From NCBI RefSeq assembly GCF_002022275.1, contig NZ_MSDF01000064.1:6367-50032 (forward strand): a stretch of 43,666 bases of DNA. The letters are read 5' to 3'. The notes under the pieces are model-generated. The model saw only the letters and a program-made list of their open reading frames with translations, searched no databases and was not told the DNA's origin. Source of the DNA: Pseudomonas fluorescens (lineage in GTDB: Bacteria > Pseudomonadota > Gammaproteobacteria > Pseudomonadales > Pseudomonadaceae). Positions 1-8,320 of this stretch are shown here, piece by piece (the stretch's first letter is position 1; each line of letters begins with the position of its first letter). The translations under genes and the position numbers were made by a program.

Positions 1-180
1 TGTAAGAGCGGAACCATAAGCCGCCGTTACCGAGACAACGGATATGTACACCCCCCCCGTGGTGGCACTTGGTCACGGCTTGTAAAGGGCCAGCAAGCCC
101 CGTCCCTTTTAATTGCAGGACGTTTCCTAGACAATCCCTGCCGCCTTGTGCCTGCTGAAACCGATGGCTAGTCTGCGGTC
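1..180. other. Non-coding stretch with no recognised gene
   Basis: No convincing reading frame or RNA gene is visible here. The stretch has a C-run near 51-58 and lies directly upstream of the structured leader of the small gene at 381. From memory, similar sequence often precedes DUF6124/DUF3077-type genes in Pseudomonas, so it may be the distal part of the same leader or promoter region. That link is recollection, not something shown here. Confidence 0.3.
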
Positions 181-182
181 CG

Positions 183-380
183 TCACTGCTCATCAGTGAT
201 CGGGTTTAGTCGCCCGGATTTCATATGGCGCATGGTTCCATGAAGCTTCATGGTGGCTGTGCGTATGGGCGCCTTCGGGCGCGCCGGTTTGCCATATGGC
301 CGGTCGACTAACCTGCGTACAGCCGCCACCCATTCGCTTAGTCGCGACGGGTGTCAGCTCCAATCATGTGGAGTTACACC
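183..380 (+). promoter_or_regulatory. Structured leader (candidate cis-regulatory RNA) of the DUF6124-type gene
   Basis: The roughly 200 nt before the gene are packed with complementary segments. Hairpins are seen at 183-199 (TCACTG/CAGTGA) and 201-216 (CGGG/CCCG), a perfect 16-nt palindrome lies at 238-253, a GCGCC-TTCG-GGCGC tetraloop hairpin at 269-282, and CACCC/GGGTG at 327-353 just before the ribosome-binding region. Two long-range pairings cross each other: 222-229 with 291-298 (8 perfect pairs), and about 252-266 with 312-330. They therefore exclude each other or form a pseudoknot, which is the pattern of a conformational switch. The RNA function is inferred from structure only. Confidence 0.5.
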
Positions 381-689
381 ATGAATAAAGTCGTCCCCGA
401 TCCCCCTATCGACCCAACCAAAGACCGCGCCGCCTTCAACCGCGCCATCGACCACTACCTGCCCACCCAAGGCTTCCACAGCATCAACGAAGACCTCAGC
501 TTCGAAGATGCCCTGCTCTACACCGCCAGCCTCCTCAACAGCGCCTCCGCCACAGCACTGGACTGCAGCGAACGCCTGCCACCCCCCGAACAAGCAAAAA
601 TCCTCGCCGTGTGGCACCTACTGGAAATCGCCAAAACCACCATAGACCGCTCCATCGAATGCCTGAAACCCACCCAAACCGCTGCCTGA
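381..689 (+). CDS. DUF6124/DUF3077-type small protein
   Basis: A 102-residue soluble protein with no signal peptide or membrane segment. The N-terminus (MNKVVPDPP) is followed by a short DHYL segment, a region rich in Ala, Ser and Leu (SFEDALLYTASLLNSASATALD), and a helical C-terminus. This resembles the small DUF6124/DUF3077 proteins present in many copies in Pseudomonas, whose function is unknown. The ATG at 381 is chosen because GGAG lies about 9 nt upstream. The frame stays open to GTG 351 and ATG 366, but those would place coding sequence inside the structured leader. The gene is followed by a hairpin that acts as terminator for the opposing synthetase gene. Confidence 0.7.
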   Translation: MNKVVPDPPIDPTKDRAAFNRAIDHYLPTQGFHSINEDLSFEDALLYTASLLNSASATALDCSERLPPPEQAKILAVWHLLEIAKTTIDRSIECLKPTQTAA

Positions 690-696
690 ACGCGCT

Positions 697-730
697 AAAA
701 AATGTGGGCGCCGGCAAACCCGGCCCCCAC
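697..730 (-). terminator. Intrinsic terminator of the lipopeptide synthetase gene
   Basis: Read on the minus strand, an 11-bp stem (720-730 with 704-714, one mismatch, 5-nt loop) is followed by a run of six T (702-697). It lies 20-50 nt beyond the synthetase stop codon. On the plus strand the stem has no U-run after it, so it should terminate mainly the minus-strand transcript. Confidence 0.8.
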
Positions 731-749
731 CGTAAACCTGTGCCGCCCC

Positions 750-3700
750 CTAGATCCGGCGCCGACGATTGAGCTGCGGAATGGCCGTCTGCGCAACCTC
801 CACGCGCTGCACCTGAGTCGCCGTCCTGGCCGCCAGTTGCGCCAGTGTCGGGTGACTGAACAGGGTACGTGCATCCACCTCCAGCCCGGCCTTGCGCAGG
901 CGCGCCACCAGATTCACCGCCAGCAGGGAATGCCCGCCCAGCTCGAAGAAGTGGTCCTGACGCCCTACCCGCTCCAGCTTCAAGACCTCGGCCCAGACGC
1001 CGGCCATCAAGGTTTCAATCTCACCGACCGGCGCTTCATACGCCCGGCTCACCACCGCGTCCAGCCCCGGTTCCGGCAGGGCCTTGCGGTCCAGTTTGCC
1101 GGCCGGGTTGAGCGGCAACGCCTCCAGTTGCACAAAGGCCGCCGGCACCATGTATTCCGGCAACTGCTCCAGCACATGGTTGCGCAGTGCGTCGAGGCTC
1201 GGCGCCTGCCCGCGCAGGGTGAAGTACGCGACCAAACGCTCGTCGCGAATCAACACCGCCACTTCGCGCAATGCGGGGTGCGCGGCCAGGCGCGATTCGA
1301 TTTCGCCCAGTTCCAGGCGCACGCCGCGCAGTTTGACCTGAAAGTCATTGCGCCCCAGGAACTCCAGGTTGCCATCGGGCAGGTAACGCACCAGATCCCC
1401 GGTGCGATACAGCCGGTCGCCCGCCACAAACGGGCTGTCAATAAAGCGCTCGGCGGTCATCTGCGCCAACCCCAGATAACCCCGCGCAACCCCGACCCCG
1501 CCGATGTGCAGTTGCCCGCTGACGCCCAGGGGCACGGGCGCGTCGTGCTCGTCCAGCACATACAGGCGGGTGTTGTTGATCGCCCGCCCGATCGGCAATT
1601 GCAGCGCAGGCACTGGCGCGCCCGGCTCCAGCGTCCAGGCACTGCTGTCGACGGTGGCTTCGGTGGGCCCATACACGTTATGCAAACGCACGTTAGGAAG
1701 CCGCGCCTGTACGCCACGGGCAATGGCTTCGGTGAGTTCGCCGCCGCCGCACAGCACGTCGGTGAGGCTGGTGCACAGTGCCGATTCTTCCAGTTCCAGA
1801 AACTGCTGGAGCATGGCCGGTACAAACTTGATCACGGTGATGCTCTGCTCGCGAATCACCTGCGCCAGATACGCCGGCTCGCGATGGCCATCCGGGCGCG
1901 CCAGCACCAGGCGCATGCCATTGGTCAGCGGCCAGAACAGCTCCCACACCGAGCCGTCAAAGCTGAACGGCGCGCGTTGCAGCAATGCGCCGCCCTCGGC
2001 GTTCGGGCACAGTTGCGAACCCCAGTGCATGAGGTTGCCCAGGCCGCGATGCTCAATCATCACGCCTTTGGGCGTACCGGTGGAACCCGAGGTGTACATC
2101 ACGTAAGCGAGGTTGGCGACGCTCAAACCCGGCACCAACGGGTTGCCACTCGGCGCCTGGCTCCAGGTGCACTGGTCGAGATCGATCACCGTCATGGCAA
2201 CGTCACCCGGCAAGTCGCGGGTGGCCGCGTGTACCAGCAACGCCACGGGCTGGCTGTCGCTGAGCATGTAGGCCAGGCGCTCGCGCGGGTAGCCCGGGTC
2301 CAGCGGCACATAGGCACCGCCAGCCTTGAGAATCGCCAACAGCCCCACCACCAGGTCCAGCCCGCGTTCGACACACAACGCCACCCGAGAATCCGGCTGC
2401 ACGCCGCACTCACGCAGGTGGTAGGCCAGGCGGTTGGCGCGCTCGTTGAGCTCGCGGTAAGTCAGCTTCAGCTCTCCGGCCTGCACCGCGATGGTATGGG
2501 GAATATGCCGCGCATGGGCTTCAAACAGCCCTTGCACGGTGAGGGCTGCGGGGTAATCGGTTGCGGTGGCATTGAAGTCGACCAGCAACTGATGCAACGT
2601 GCTGGAAGGCAGCACGGAAATCTCGCGCAGAGGTGTTTTCGGCGCATGTTCAAGGGCGTGCACCAAGCCGTGCAGCGCGGTGTGCAGATACCCGAGCAGG
2701 CGTTCGGCACCCACTCTGCGCGGGGCCTTGGCCTTGAGGCAAAAGCCGCTGGCAATGTCGTCCACCGTGAGCATCAGCGGGTAGCTGAGGATGTCTTCGC
2801 TACTGAGCAAGGCGATGCCGGGCACCAGGTTCAGCTCCTTGTCAGCGCTGGTATGGCGGTAGTTGAGCAGGCTGTTGAACAGCGGCGACACGCCGCTGCA
2901 ACGCTGGGCCAGCGCCAGCGATGCCTGTTCATGCACAAGCAAGGCACTCAACTGGGCGTGGGTCTGATGCACCGCGTCGACCACACTTTGCCCGGCCAGG
3001 CGCACCCGCAGCGGCAAGGTGTTGATGAACATGCCCAAGGCGCGGTCAGCGCCCTCGCCCGCTTGCAAGCGGCCCAGCAACACGGTGCCGAACACCACGT
3101 CTTCGCGGCCGGCAACACGGCTGAGCACCTGGGCCCACGCCAAATGGAACAGGCTGGCGGCACTCACCCCAAGGCCACGCGCCTGTTCGCGCAGGCGCAG
3201 GTTGAGCGCATCGCTCAGCGGCTGCTCAAACGCTTCGATTTCAGCCCTGTCCGCCTGGCGCTCCTGAAAGCCGAACGCCAGGGTGGGTTCGTCGACATCC
3301 GCCAGGCGTTCGCGAAAGAAGGCCTCGTGCGCAGCCTGGTGCCCCGGTGAACGGGTTTGCGCGACCACGTTGCGATAAGGCACCGGCGCGGGCAGTTGCG
3401 CCTGCTGGCCGAGCAAATGGGCGCGAATTTCATCCACCAGTACGGTGGTCGAGGTGGCGTCATTGACCAAGTGATGAAAGCGCAACCGGGCTACCCAGCG
3501 CTGGTTCTGCGGTTCCTCGGCGTAATCGAGCGCCATCAGCGGGGCCTGGCGCAAGTCCAGCGGTTGTGCGGGTTCGCACAGGGGCGCCACAGGCAAATGG
3601 GCCTGGCGCCACACCACCTGCATCGGTTGTTCAAGGGCATCCCACGCCAGGCTGGTACGCAGGATGTCGTGGCGGTTGATCACCTGCTGCAAGGCCTGGG

Positions 3701-6700
3701 CAAACGCATCGAGTTGCTCGCGCCGGGCAAAGCTGAACATCGCGTGTTGCTGGTACGGGTCGTGCTCGTCGGTAATGTGGTGATAGAGCAAGCCTTCCTG
3801 CAACGGCGCCAGCGGGTAGATTTCCTGCACGTTGGCCGCACCGCCGGGGATGCCGGCGATGATGCGGTCCAGGCTGGCTTGATCAAGCTCGGCCAGCACG
3901 AGCATGTCCGGGGTGATATGCCTGCACCCCGCCTCGACGCGGTTGGCCGCGACCGCGGCTTCATCGCCGGTACTGGCCGCCGCCAACGCCGCCAGCGTCG
4001 GCTGGCTGAACAGCACTTGCACATCGGCGCGCAAACCGGCCTGACGCATGCATTGCACCAGTTGCACGGCCAGCAACGAATGCCCGCCCAGTTCGAAGAA
4101 ATGGTCATGCCGGCCAATCTGCTCCACCTGCAACAACTCGGCCCAGAGCTGCGCCAGGGTGGTTTCCACACCGTCGCGCGGGGCCTCGAACACCCGCGTG
4201 ACAAACGCGGCCTGGGTCGGCGCAGGCAGGGCCTTGCGGTCGAGTTTGCCATTGGCGGTCAACGGGAAAACCGCCAGCTTCACGTACGCGGCGGGCAGCA
4301 TGTAGTCCGCCAGGGTCGCTTGCAGATGGGCACGCAGCGCTTCGATTTCGATGGGGTGATGCTCGATAAACCACGCGAGCAACTGCCCGTCGCGGTAGTG
4401 CACCACCGCTTCCTTGACCGCCGGATGCAGCGCCAGCGCGGCTTCGATTTCACCCAACTCGATACGTACGCCGCGGATTTTCACCTGATCGTCATTGCGG
4501 CCCAGGTACTCCAGGTTGCCGTCGGGCAGCCACCGCGCAAGGTCGCCGGTGCGGTACATGCGGCCAGGGGTGAAGGGGTCGTCAAGGAAACGCTCGGCAC
4601 TCAATTCCGGGCGGTTCAGGTAACCGCGCGCCACGCCCTTGCCGCCGACGTAGAGTTCCCCCGCCGCGCCGATAGGCACCGGGCGTTGTTTCTCGTCGAG
4701 CAGGTACACGCAGGCATTGGCGATGGGCGCGCCGATATGCAACGGCTGGCCCACGTCGACACGCCCGGACGTGGCGACCACCGTGGCTTCGGTGGGGCCG
4801 TAGTTGTTGATCACATCGAAGGTCTGCGCGCGGTTGAGCGCGCGCAGACGGTCGCCGCCGATCAGCAGGGTGCGCAGGGTCGGGTGTTCCAGACGCTGGC
4901 TGAAGGCGTACTCGGCGACCGGGGTGGGCAGGAAGCACACGTCCAGCGGCTGCGCGCGCCACCAGTCCAGCAGCGCGTCGATGTCCTGCGCGTCATCCTG
5001 TGCAGGGGGCAAATGCAGTGTCGCGCCCACACACAGTGCCGGCCAGACTTCCCAGGCCATTGCATCAAAGCCGAACCCGGCGACACTGGCGGTGTGGCTG
5101 CCGGCGTGCAGGTGGAAGGCACGGCAGTGCCAGTCCACCAGGTTCGACACGGTGTGGTGCTCCACCATCACGCCCTTGGGCAATCCCGTGGAGCCGGAGG
5201 TGTAGATCACATAGGCGAGGTTCGACGGCTTGACGCTGACTGGCGGGCTGTCGCCGCGGTGCACACCCGCAGTGTCCAGGAACAGCACGGGCACGGCGGA
5301 TGCGGGCAGCCGATGCAGCAAATCCTGTTGGGTCAGCACGGCCACCGGGGCACTGTCTTGCAGCAGGTAATTCAGGCGCTCGGCGGGGTGCGCCGGGTCG
5401 ACGGGCACGTAGCAGGCGCCGGACTTGAGAATCGCGAGCAGCCCCACCACTGTGTCCAGGCTACGCCGGGCGAGGATCACCACGCGGTCATCGGGTTGTA
5501 CGCCAAGCGCCACCAGTTGATGAGCCAATGCGTTCGCCTGCTGATCAAGCCTGGCGTAAGTGAGCGACTGGCCCTGGTACACCGCCGCGATGGCCTGCGG
5601 CGTACGCATGGCCTGGGCTTCGATACGCGTGTGCAGGGTTTGCGGCTCATTCATGGGCTGTTGGGTGGCATTCCACTGTTGCAACAGCACCTGCTCGGCA
5701 GGCGTCACCAGGGAAAACTCAGCCACCGTCAATGCGGTGTTTTCCAACCCCTGTTCCAGCAGCCAGGTGAACCGCTGCGCCAGCGCCTGCACTTCGTCGT
5801 GGCGAAAATAGGCCTCGTTGTACACGCAGTGCAGGGTCGCGGTGTCCTGGTAGCGGTTGCTGCGCAGGTGGATGGCAATCGGCAGTGGCTCGTGATGGTT
5901 GGAGACTTTGATCGCGCGCGCCTGCACGCTGCCGTAACGCAGGTCATGGTCGTCCTGCTCGAAAGACACCGACAAATCGAACAACTGGCCACGATCGGTA
6001 CGCCGCAGGCCCAGCTCGCGGTTCATCTCGCTCAGAGGGAAGCGCTGGTGGCGAAAATCCTGCTTGAGCTGATCACGCACACCGCGCACCACGGCACTGA
6101 ACGGCAATGATTCATCGAACTGAAAACGCACGGCGCTGACTTGGGTGAACAACCCCACGGTGGAGCGAAATTGCGCGTTGGAACGGTTGAGAATCGGCAG
6201 CCCCACCACCCACTCGGCGCGCTGGTGCGTGCGGGTGAAATACACATACATCGCGGCCAATAGCACATGAAACGCCGAGGCCTGATACCGATTGGCAACT
6301 TGCTCCATGCGGTTGAGCAGCGCCACCGGAAACGGTTCCCTGAGGCTGTTGCTCGGCGCCTGGGCGTTATGCCGTGGCGTCAACAGTGGTTCGGGCAGCA
6401 CCTGGTACTTGTCCAGCCAATAGGCGCGGTCGCGGGCATAACGAGGGGATTGGTGGTAGCGCTGATCGGCGTCGACAAAGTCGATATAGGACGGCGCGGA
6501 CGGCTCCGGCTTCTGGCCGTTTTCGAGGGCGGTGTACAGGCGTGCCAGGGATTGCAGCATTTGGCCAAAGCCCCAGCCGTCGAGGATCAGGTGATGGGCC
6601 TGGGTGCCAAGGCGGTAATGGTCGTCGTCGAGCTTGACCAGAAAAAAGCGAAACAGCGGCTCGCCCGTCATGGCGTAGGGCCGCGCCATTTGCGCTTGCA

Positions 6701-7019
6701 TCAGCGCCTGGGTGGCGGCTTGCGGGTCGGGCAGCCTGGAAAAATCGTGCAGCGCCACCTGCGCCGCCAGCGTTGGCGCTAAGGTTTGGCGGGGCAAGCC
6801 CTGTGCATCGCAGTGCAGCTGGATGCGCAACGCATCGTGTTTGGCCACTAGCAGGTCGACGGCACGCTGGATCAAACCGGGCACGATGGGACCGGCAAAA
6901 TCGACATAACCGCCAATGTTGTAGAGCGGCGAATCGCTCACGCGCAGTTGATCGAGCCAGATGTCCTGTTGGGCGGCAGTGAGGGGGAAGCTGGCCGGCA
7001 GGCTTAAGAGATGCTTCAT
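750..7019 (-). CDS. Two-module lipopeptide synthetase, viscA/massA type (C-A-T-C-A-T)
   Basis: A 2089-residue non-ribosomal peptide synthetase. Domain order: starter condensation (about 1-440, HHLILDG near 143), adenylation 1 (460-930, YTSGSTG near 606, YGPTEAT near 740), carrier 1 (LGGHSLL near 978), condensation 2 (1066-1480, HHLVNDA near 1184), adenylation 2 (1494-1985), carrier 2 (near 2031). My reading of the ten-residue specificity codes is DAWFLGNVVK for A1, a classic Leu code, and DGWKLGVVDK for A2, which fits Glu/Gln better than a hydrophobic residue. Starter C followed by Leu-Glu is how viscosin, massetolide, WLIP and related Pseudomonas lipopeptides begin, so the enzyme probably acylates Leu and adds Glu. 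There is no thioesterase: the protein stops 10-15 residues into an inter-module linker (AIPQLNRRRRI), so the chain must pass to another synthetase encoded elsewhere. ATG 7019 is chosen for AAGGA 6 nt upstream; the frame stays open to 7229. Confidence 0.93.
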   Translation of the reverse strand: MKHLLSLPASFPLTAAQQDIWLDQLRVSDSPLYNIGGYVDFAGPIVPGLIQRAVDLLVAKHDALRIQLHCDAQGLPRQTLAPTLAAQVALHDFSRLPDPQAATQALMQAQMARPYAMTGEPLFRFFLVKLDDDHYRLGTQAHHLILDGWGFGQMLQSLARLYTALENGQKPEPSAPSYIDFVDADQRYHQSPRYARDRAYWLDKYQVLPEPLLTPRHNAQAPSNSLREPFPVALLNRMEQVANRYQASAFHVLLAAMYVYFTRTHQRAEWVVGLPILNRSNAQFRSTVGLFTQVSAVRFQFDESLPFSAVVRGVRDQLKQDFRHQRFPLSEMNRELGLRRTDRGQLFDLSVSFEQDDHDLRYGSVQARAIKVSNHHEPLPIAIHLRSNRYQDTATLHCVYNEAYFRHDEVQALAQRFTWLLEQGLENTALTVAEFSLVTPAEQVLLQQWNATQQPMNEPQTLHTRIEAQAMRTPQAIAAVYQGQSLTYARLDQQANALAHQLVALGVQPDDRVVILARRSLDTVVGLLAILKSGACYVPVDPAHPAERLNYLLQDSAPVAVLTQQDLLHRLPASAVPVLFLDTAGVHRGDSPPVSVKPSNLAYVIYTSGSTGLPKGVMVEHHTVSNLVDWHCRAFHLHAGSHTASVAGFGFDAMAWEVWPALCVGATLHLPPAQDDAQDIDALLDWWRAQPLDVCFLPTPVAEYAFSQRLEHPTLRTLLIGGDRLRALNRAQTFDVINNYGPTEATVVATSGRVDVGQPLHIGAPIANACVYLLDEKQRPVPIGAAGELYVGGKGVARGYLNRPELSAERFLDDPFTPGRMYRTGDLARWLPDGNLEYLGRNDDQVKIRGVRIELGEIEAALALHPAVKEAVVHYRDGQLLAWFIEHHPIEIEALRAHLQATLADYMLPAAYVKLAVFPLTANGKLDRKALPAPTQAAFVTRVFEAPRDGVETTLAQLWAELLQVEQIGRHDHFFELGGHSLLAVQLVQCMRQAGLRADVQVLFSQPTLAALAAASTGDEAAVAANRVEAGCRHITPDMLVLAELDQASLDRIIAGIPGGAANVQEIYPLAPLQEGLLYHHITDEHDPYQQHAMFSFARREQLDAFAQALQQVINRHDILRTSLAWDALEQPMQVVWRQAHLPVAPLCEPAQPLDLRQAPLMALDYAEEPQNQRWVARLRFHHLVNDATSTTVLVDEIRAHLLGQQAQLPAPVPYRNVVAQTRSPGHQAAHEAFFRERLADVDEPTLAFGFQERQADRAEIEAFEQPLSDALNLRLREQARGLGVSAASLFHLAWAQVLSRVAGREDVVFGTVLLGRLQAGEGADRALGMFINTLPLRVRLAGQSVVDAVHQTHAQLSALLVHEQASLALAQRCSGVSPLFNSLLNYRHTSADKELNLVPGIALLSSEDILSYPLMLTVDDIASGFCLKAKAPRRVGAERLLGYLHTALHGLVHALEHAPKTPLREISVLPSSTLHQLLVDFNATATDYPAALTVQGLFEAHARHIPHTIAVQAGELKLTYRELNERANRLAYHLRECGVQPDSRVALCVERGLDLVVGLLAILKAGGAYVPLDPGYPRERLAYMLSDSQPVALLVHAATRDLPGDVAMTVIDLDQCTWSQAPSGNPLVPGLSVANLAYVMYTSGSTGTPKGVMIEHRGLGNLMHWGSQLCPNAEGGALLQRAPFSFDGSVWELFWPLTNGMRLVLARPDGHREPAYLAQVIREQSITVIKFVPAMLQQFLELEESALCTSLTDVLCGGGELTEAIARGVQARLPNVRLHNVYGPTEATVDSSAWTLEPGAPVPALQLPIGRAINNTRLYVLDEHDAPVPLGVSGQLHIGGVGVARGYLGLAQMTAERFIDSPFVAGDRLYRTGDLVRYLPDGNLEFLGRNDFQVKLRGVRLELGEIESRLAAHPALREVAVLIRDERLVAYFTLRGQAPSLDALRNHVLEQLPEYMVPAAFVQLEALPLNPAGKLDRKALPEPGLDAVVSRAYEAPVGEIETLMAGVWAEVLKLERVGRQDHFFELGGHSLLAVNLVARLRKAGLEVDARTLFSHPTLAQLAARTATQVQRVEVAQTAIPQLNRRRRI

Positions 7020-7519
7020 AAGATCCTTCTCATGGGGGTCAGGCACTGCCCGCGCGGGGAGGCCCATTACGCCGAAATTGGCGGATTTGAGCATGGGGGT
7101 CGGGGGCTGTCTGTCACCCGAAACCCGGACATTCGCACGGGTAAAAAGGGGGTTGGCTGATGCTTCGTTGCTGAAACGATTAAAGGGCTGTAGGAAATTG
7201 GCTATATCTGGGCGATGTCGAGGCGGCATTAAAATCTTGTAGGGCAGTTTTTATTGTTAAATATCAATTGGTTAATTAACTATAAAATTAGTTGATGGCG
7301 TTTCGTAGGCGGAATACCCCGTCAGAAACGTCGAATTAATGACGTGGTTTTTATGGCAGCGTGTGTCCCTCGTTTCCGCTACATACGTAGGATAAATCGC
7401 TATGGCTAAATGAAATCTCGATCGCCGAGCTTCGCTTAACGGGAGCTACATTCAAGGAGTACGGCCCGCCCCACACAGACCCAGGGAGCGCGTCGACGGT
7501 TTTCGACATCAAGGATGAG
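7020..7519. promoter_or_regulatory. Divergent promoter region between synthetase and LuxR gene
   Basis: 500 bp without a supported gene. The part from about 7230 to 7345 is strikingly AT-rich (it includes TTAATTAA near 7273) against a high-GC background, as expected for promoters read in both directions. An imperfect palindrome CTACATACGTAG lies at 7379-7390 and could be a regulator site, but I cannot assign it. The synthetase frame stays open to 7229 without a good ribosome-binding site, and a 67-codon minus-strand frame at 7351-7554 has no support. Confidence 0.45.
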
Positions 7520-8320
7520 ATGGCTATGAGTCTGACCCGCACCATTACCGACACACACAGCCCGCACTTCTACGCCGAAATGGGTGAGCTGATTTCAAAC
7601 AGTGGCCAGGAACACTTCGCCGCCAACATGCTGCACCTGGTGGACAAGTGGGTGCCGATTCATCTGGTGGACCTCAGTGAGTGGACCCTCGATGAACTGC
7701 ATGACAGCGTGCGCGACATCAAGCTGCTGGGCAGCGCCGGGCTGAAAAAGGACTTGTCAGCGCCGCAAACCCTGCACGCGCTTAACGATCACCCGCTGCT
7801 GCGCGAGATGCTGCGCATGCAGGACCCGCTGCTGATCCAGATGAAGGCCAAAACCAACAGCGCACACCCCCACGGCACCTCGCACCAGTGCAACTTGGTG
7901 TCGCGCCAAGGCAACCGCCGTTGTGTCATTTCGTTTTATCGCCCGCCTACACAGCGTGGCTTTTCCCTGGCCGAATTGTCGTTTCTCAAGTGCCTGTCGG
8001 ACACCCTGCTGCCATTGATGGAGCGCCATGCGCAGATCCTGCGCCAGGCGCCGCACACCGCGGCCGAGCCGGTCCACAACCTGCTGGAACAGTCGCAGTT
8101 GCAGCGCGAGTTCTACAAGCGTCTGTCGCTGAGTGACATCACGTTATCGGCGCGCGAGCAGGAGGTCTGCCTCGGGCTGTTGACCGGCGGCACCGTGCCG
8201 CAAATGGCGGAAAAACTCAGCGTGAAAAACAGCTCGATCGAAACCTACCTCAAACGCGCCGCCGCCAAACTGGGCGTGAGTGGCCGACATGGTTTGGCCA
8301 AATGGATGGTTGGCGCCTGA
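7520..8320 (+). CDS. LuxR-family regulator of the lipopeptide locus
   Basis: A 266-residue transcription factor. The C-terminal 60 residues form a LuxR-type helix-turn-helix (LSAREQEVCLGLL, then SVKNSSIETYLKRAAAKLGV). The N-terminal 190 residues do not show the acyl-homoserine-lactone pocket motif I would expect of a quorum-sensing LuxR. LuxR regulators of this type flank the first synthetase gene of viscosin, massetolide and related lipopeptides and activate it, so this is the likely activator of the divergent synthetase. ATG 7520 has AAGGA only 4 nt upstream and ATG 7526 has it 10 nt upstream, so the start is uncertain by two codons. The stop overlaps the next start by one base (TGATG), which implies translational coupling to the export gene. 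Confidence 0.85.
   Translation: MAMSLTRTITDTHSPHFYAEMGELISNSGQEHFAANMLHLVDKWVPIHLVDLSEWTLDELHDSVRDIKLLGSAGLKKDLSAPQTLHALNDHPLLREMLRMQDPLLIQMKAKTNSAHPHGTSHQCNLVSRQGNRRCVISFYRPPTQRGFSLAELSFLKCLSDTLLPLMERHAQILRQAPHTAAEPVHNLLEQSQLQREFYKRLSLSDITLSAREQEVCLGLLTGGTVPQMAEKLSVKNSSIETYLKRAAAKLGVSGRHGLAKWMVGA

Noticed and set aside
690..750. Possible frameshift hiding a third synthetase module or thioesterase
   Set aside because: The bases beyond the stop translate to nothing like a condensation or thioesterase domain in the same frame, and an intrinsic terminator follows within 50 bp.
702..6110. Two very long plus-strand frames (702-3350 and 3357-6110) opposite the synthetase
   Set aside because: They are the antisense of high-GC3 coding sequence, rich in Arg, Gln and His with no domain, and the minus strand encodes an unmistakable synthetase.
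7351..7554. 67-codon minus-strand frame in the synthetase/LuxR gap
   Set aside because: No ribosome-binding site, no recognisable domain, and it overlaps the LuxR start region.
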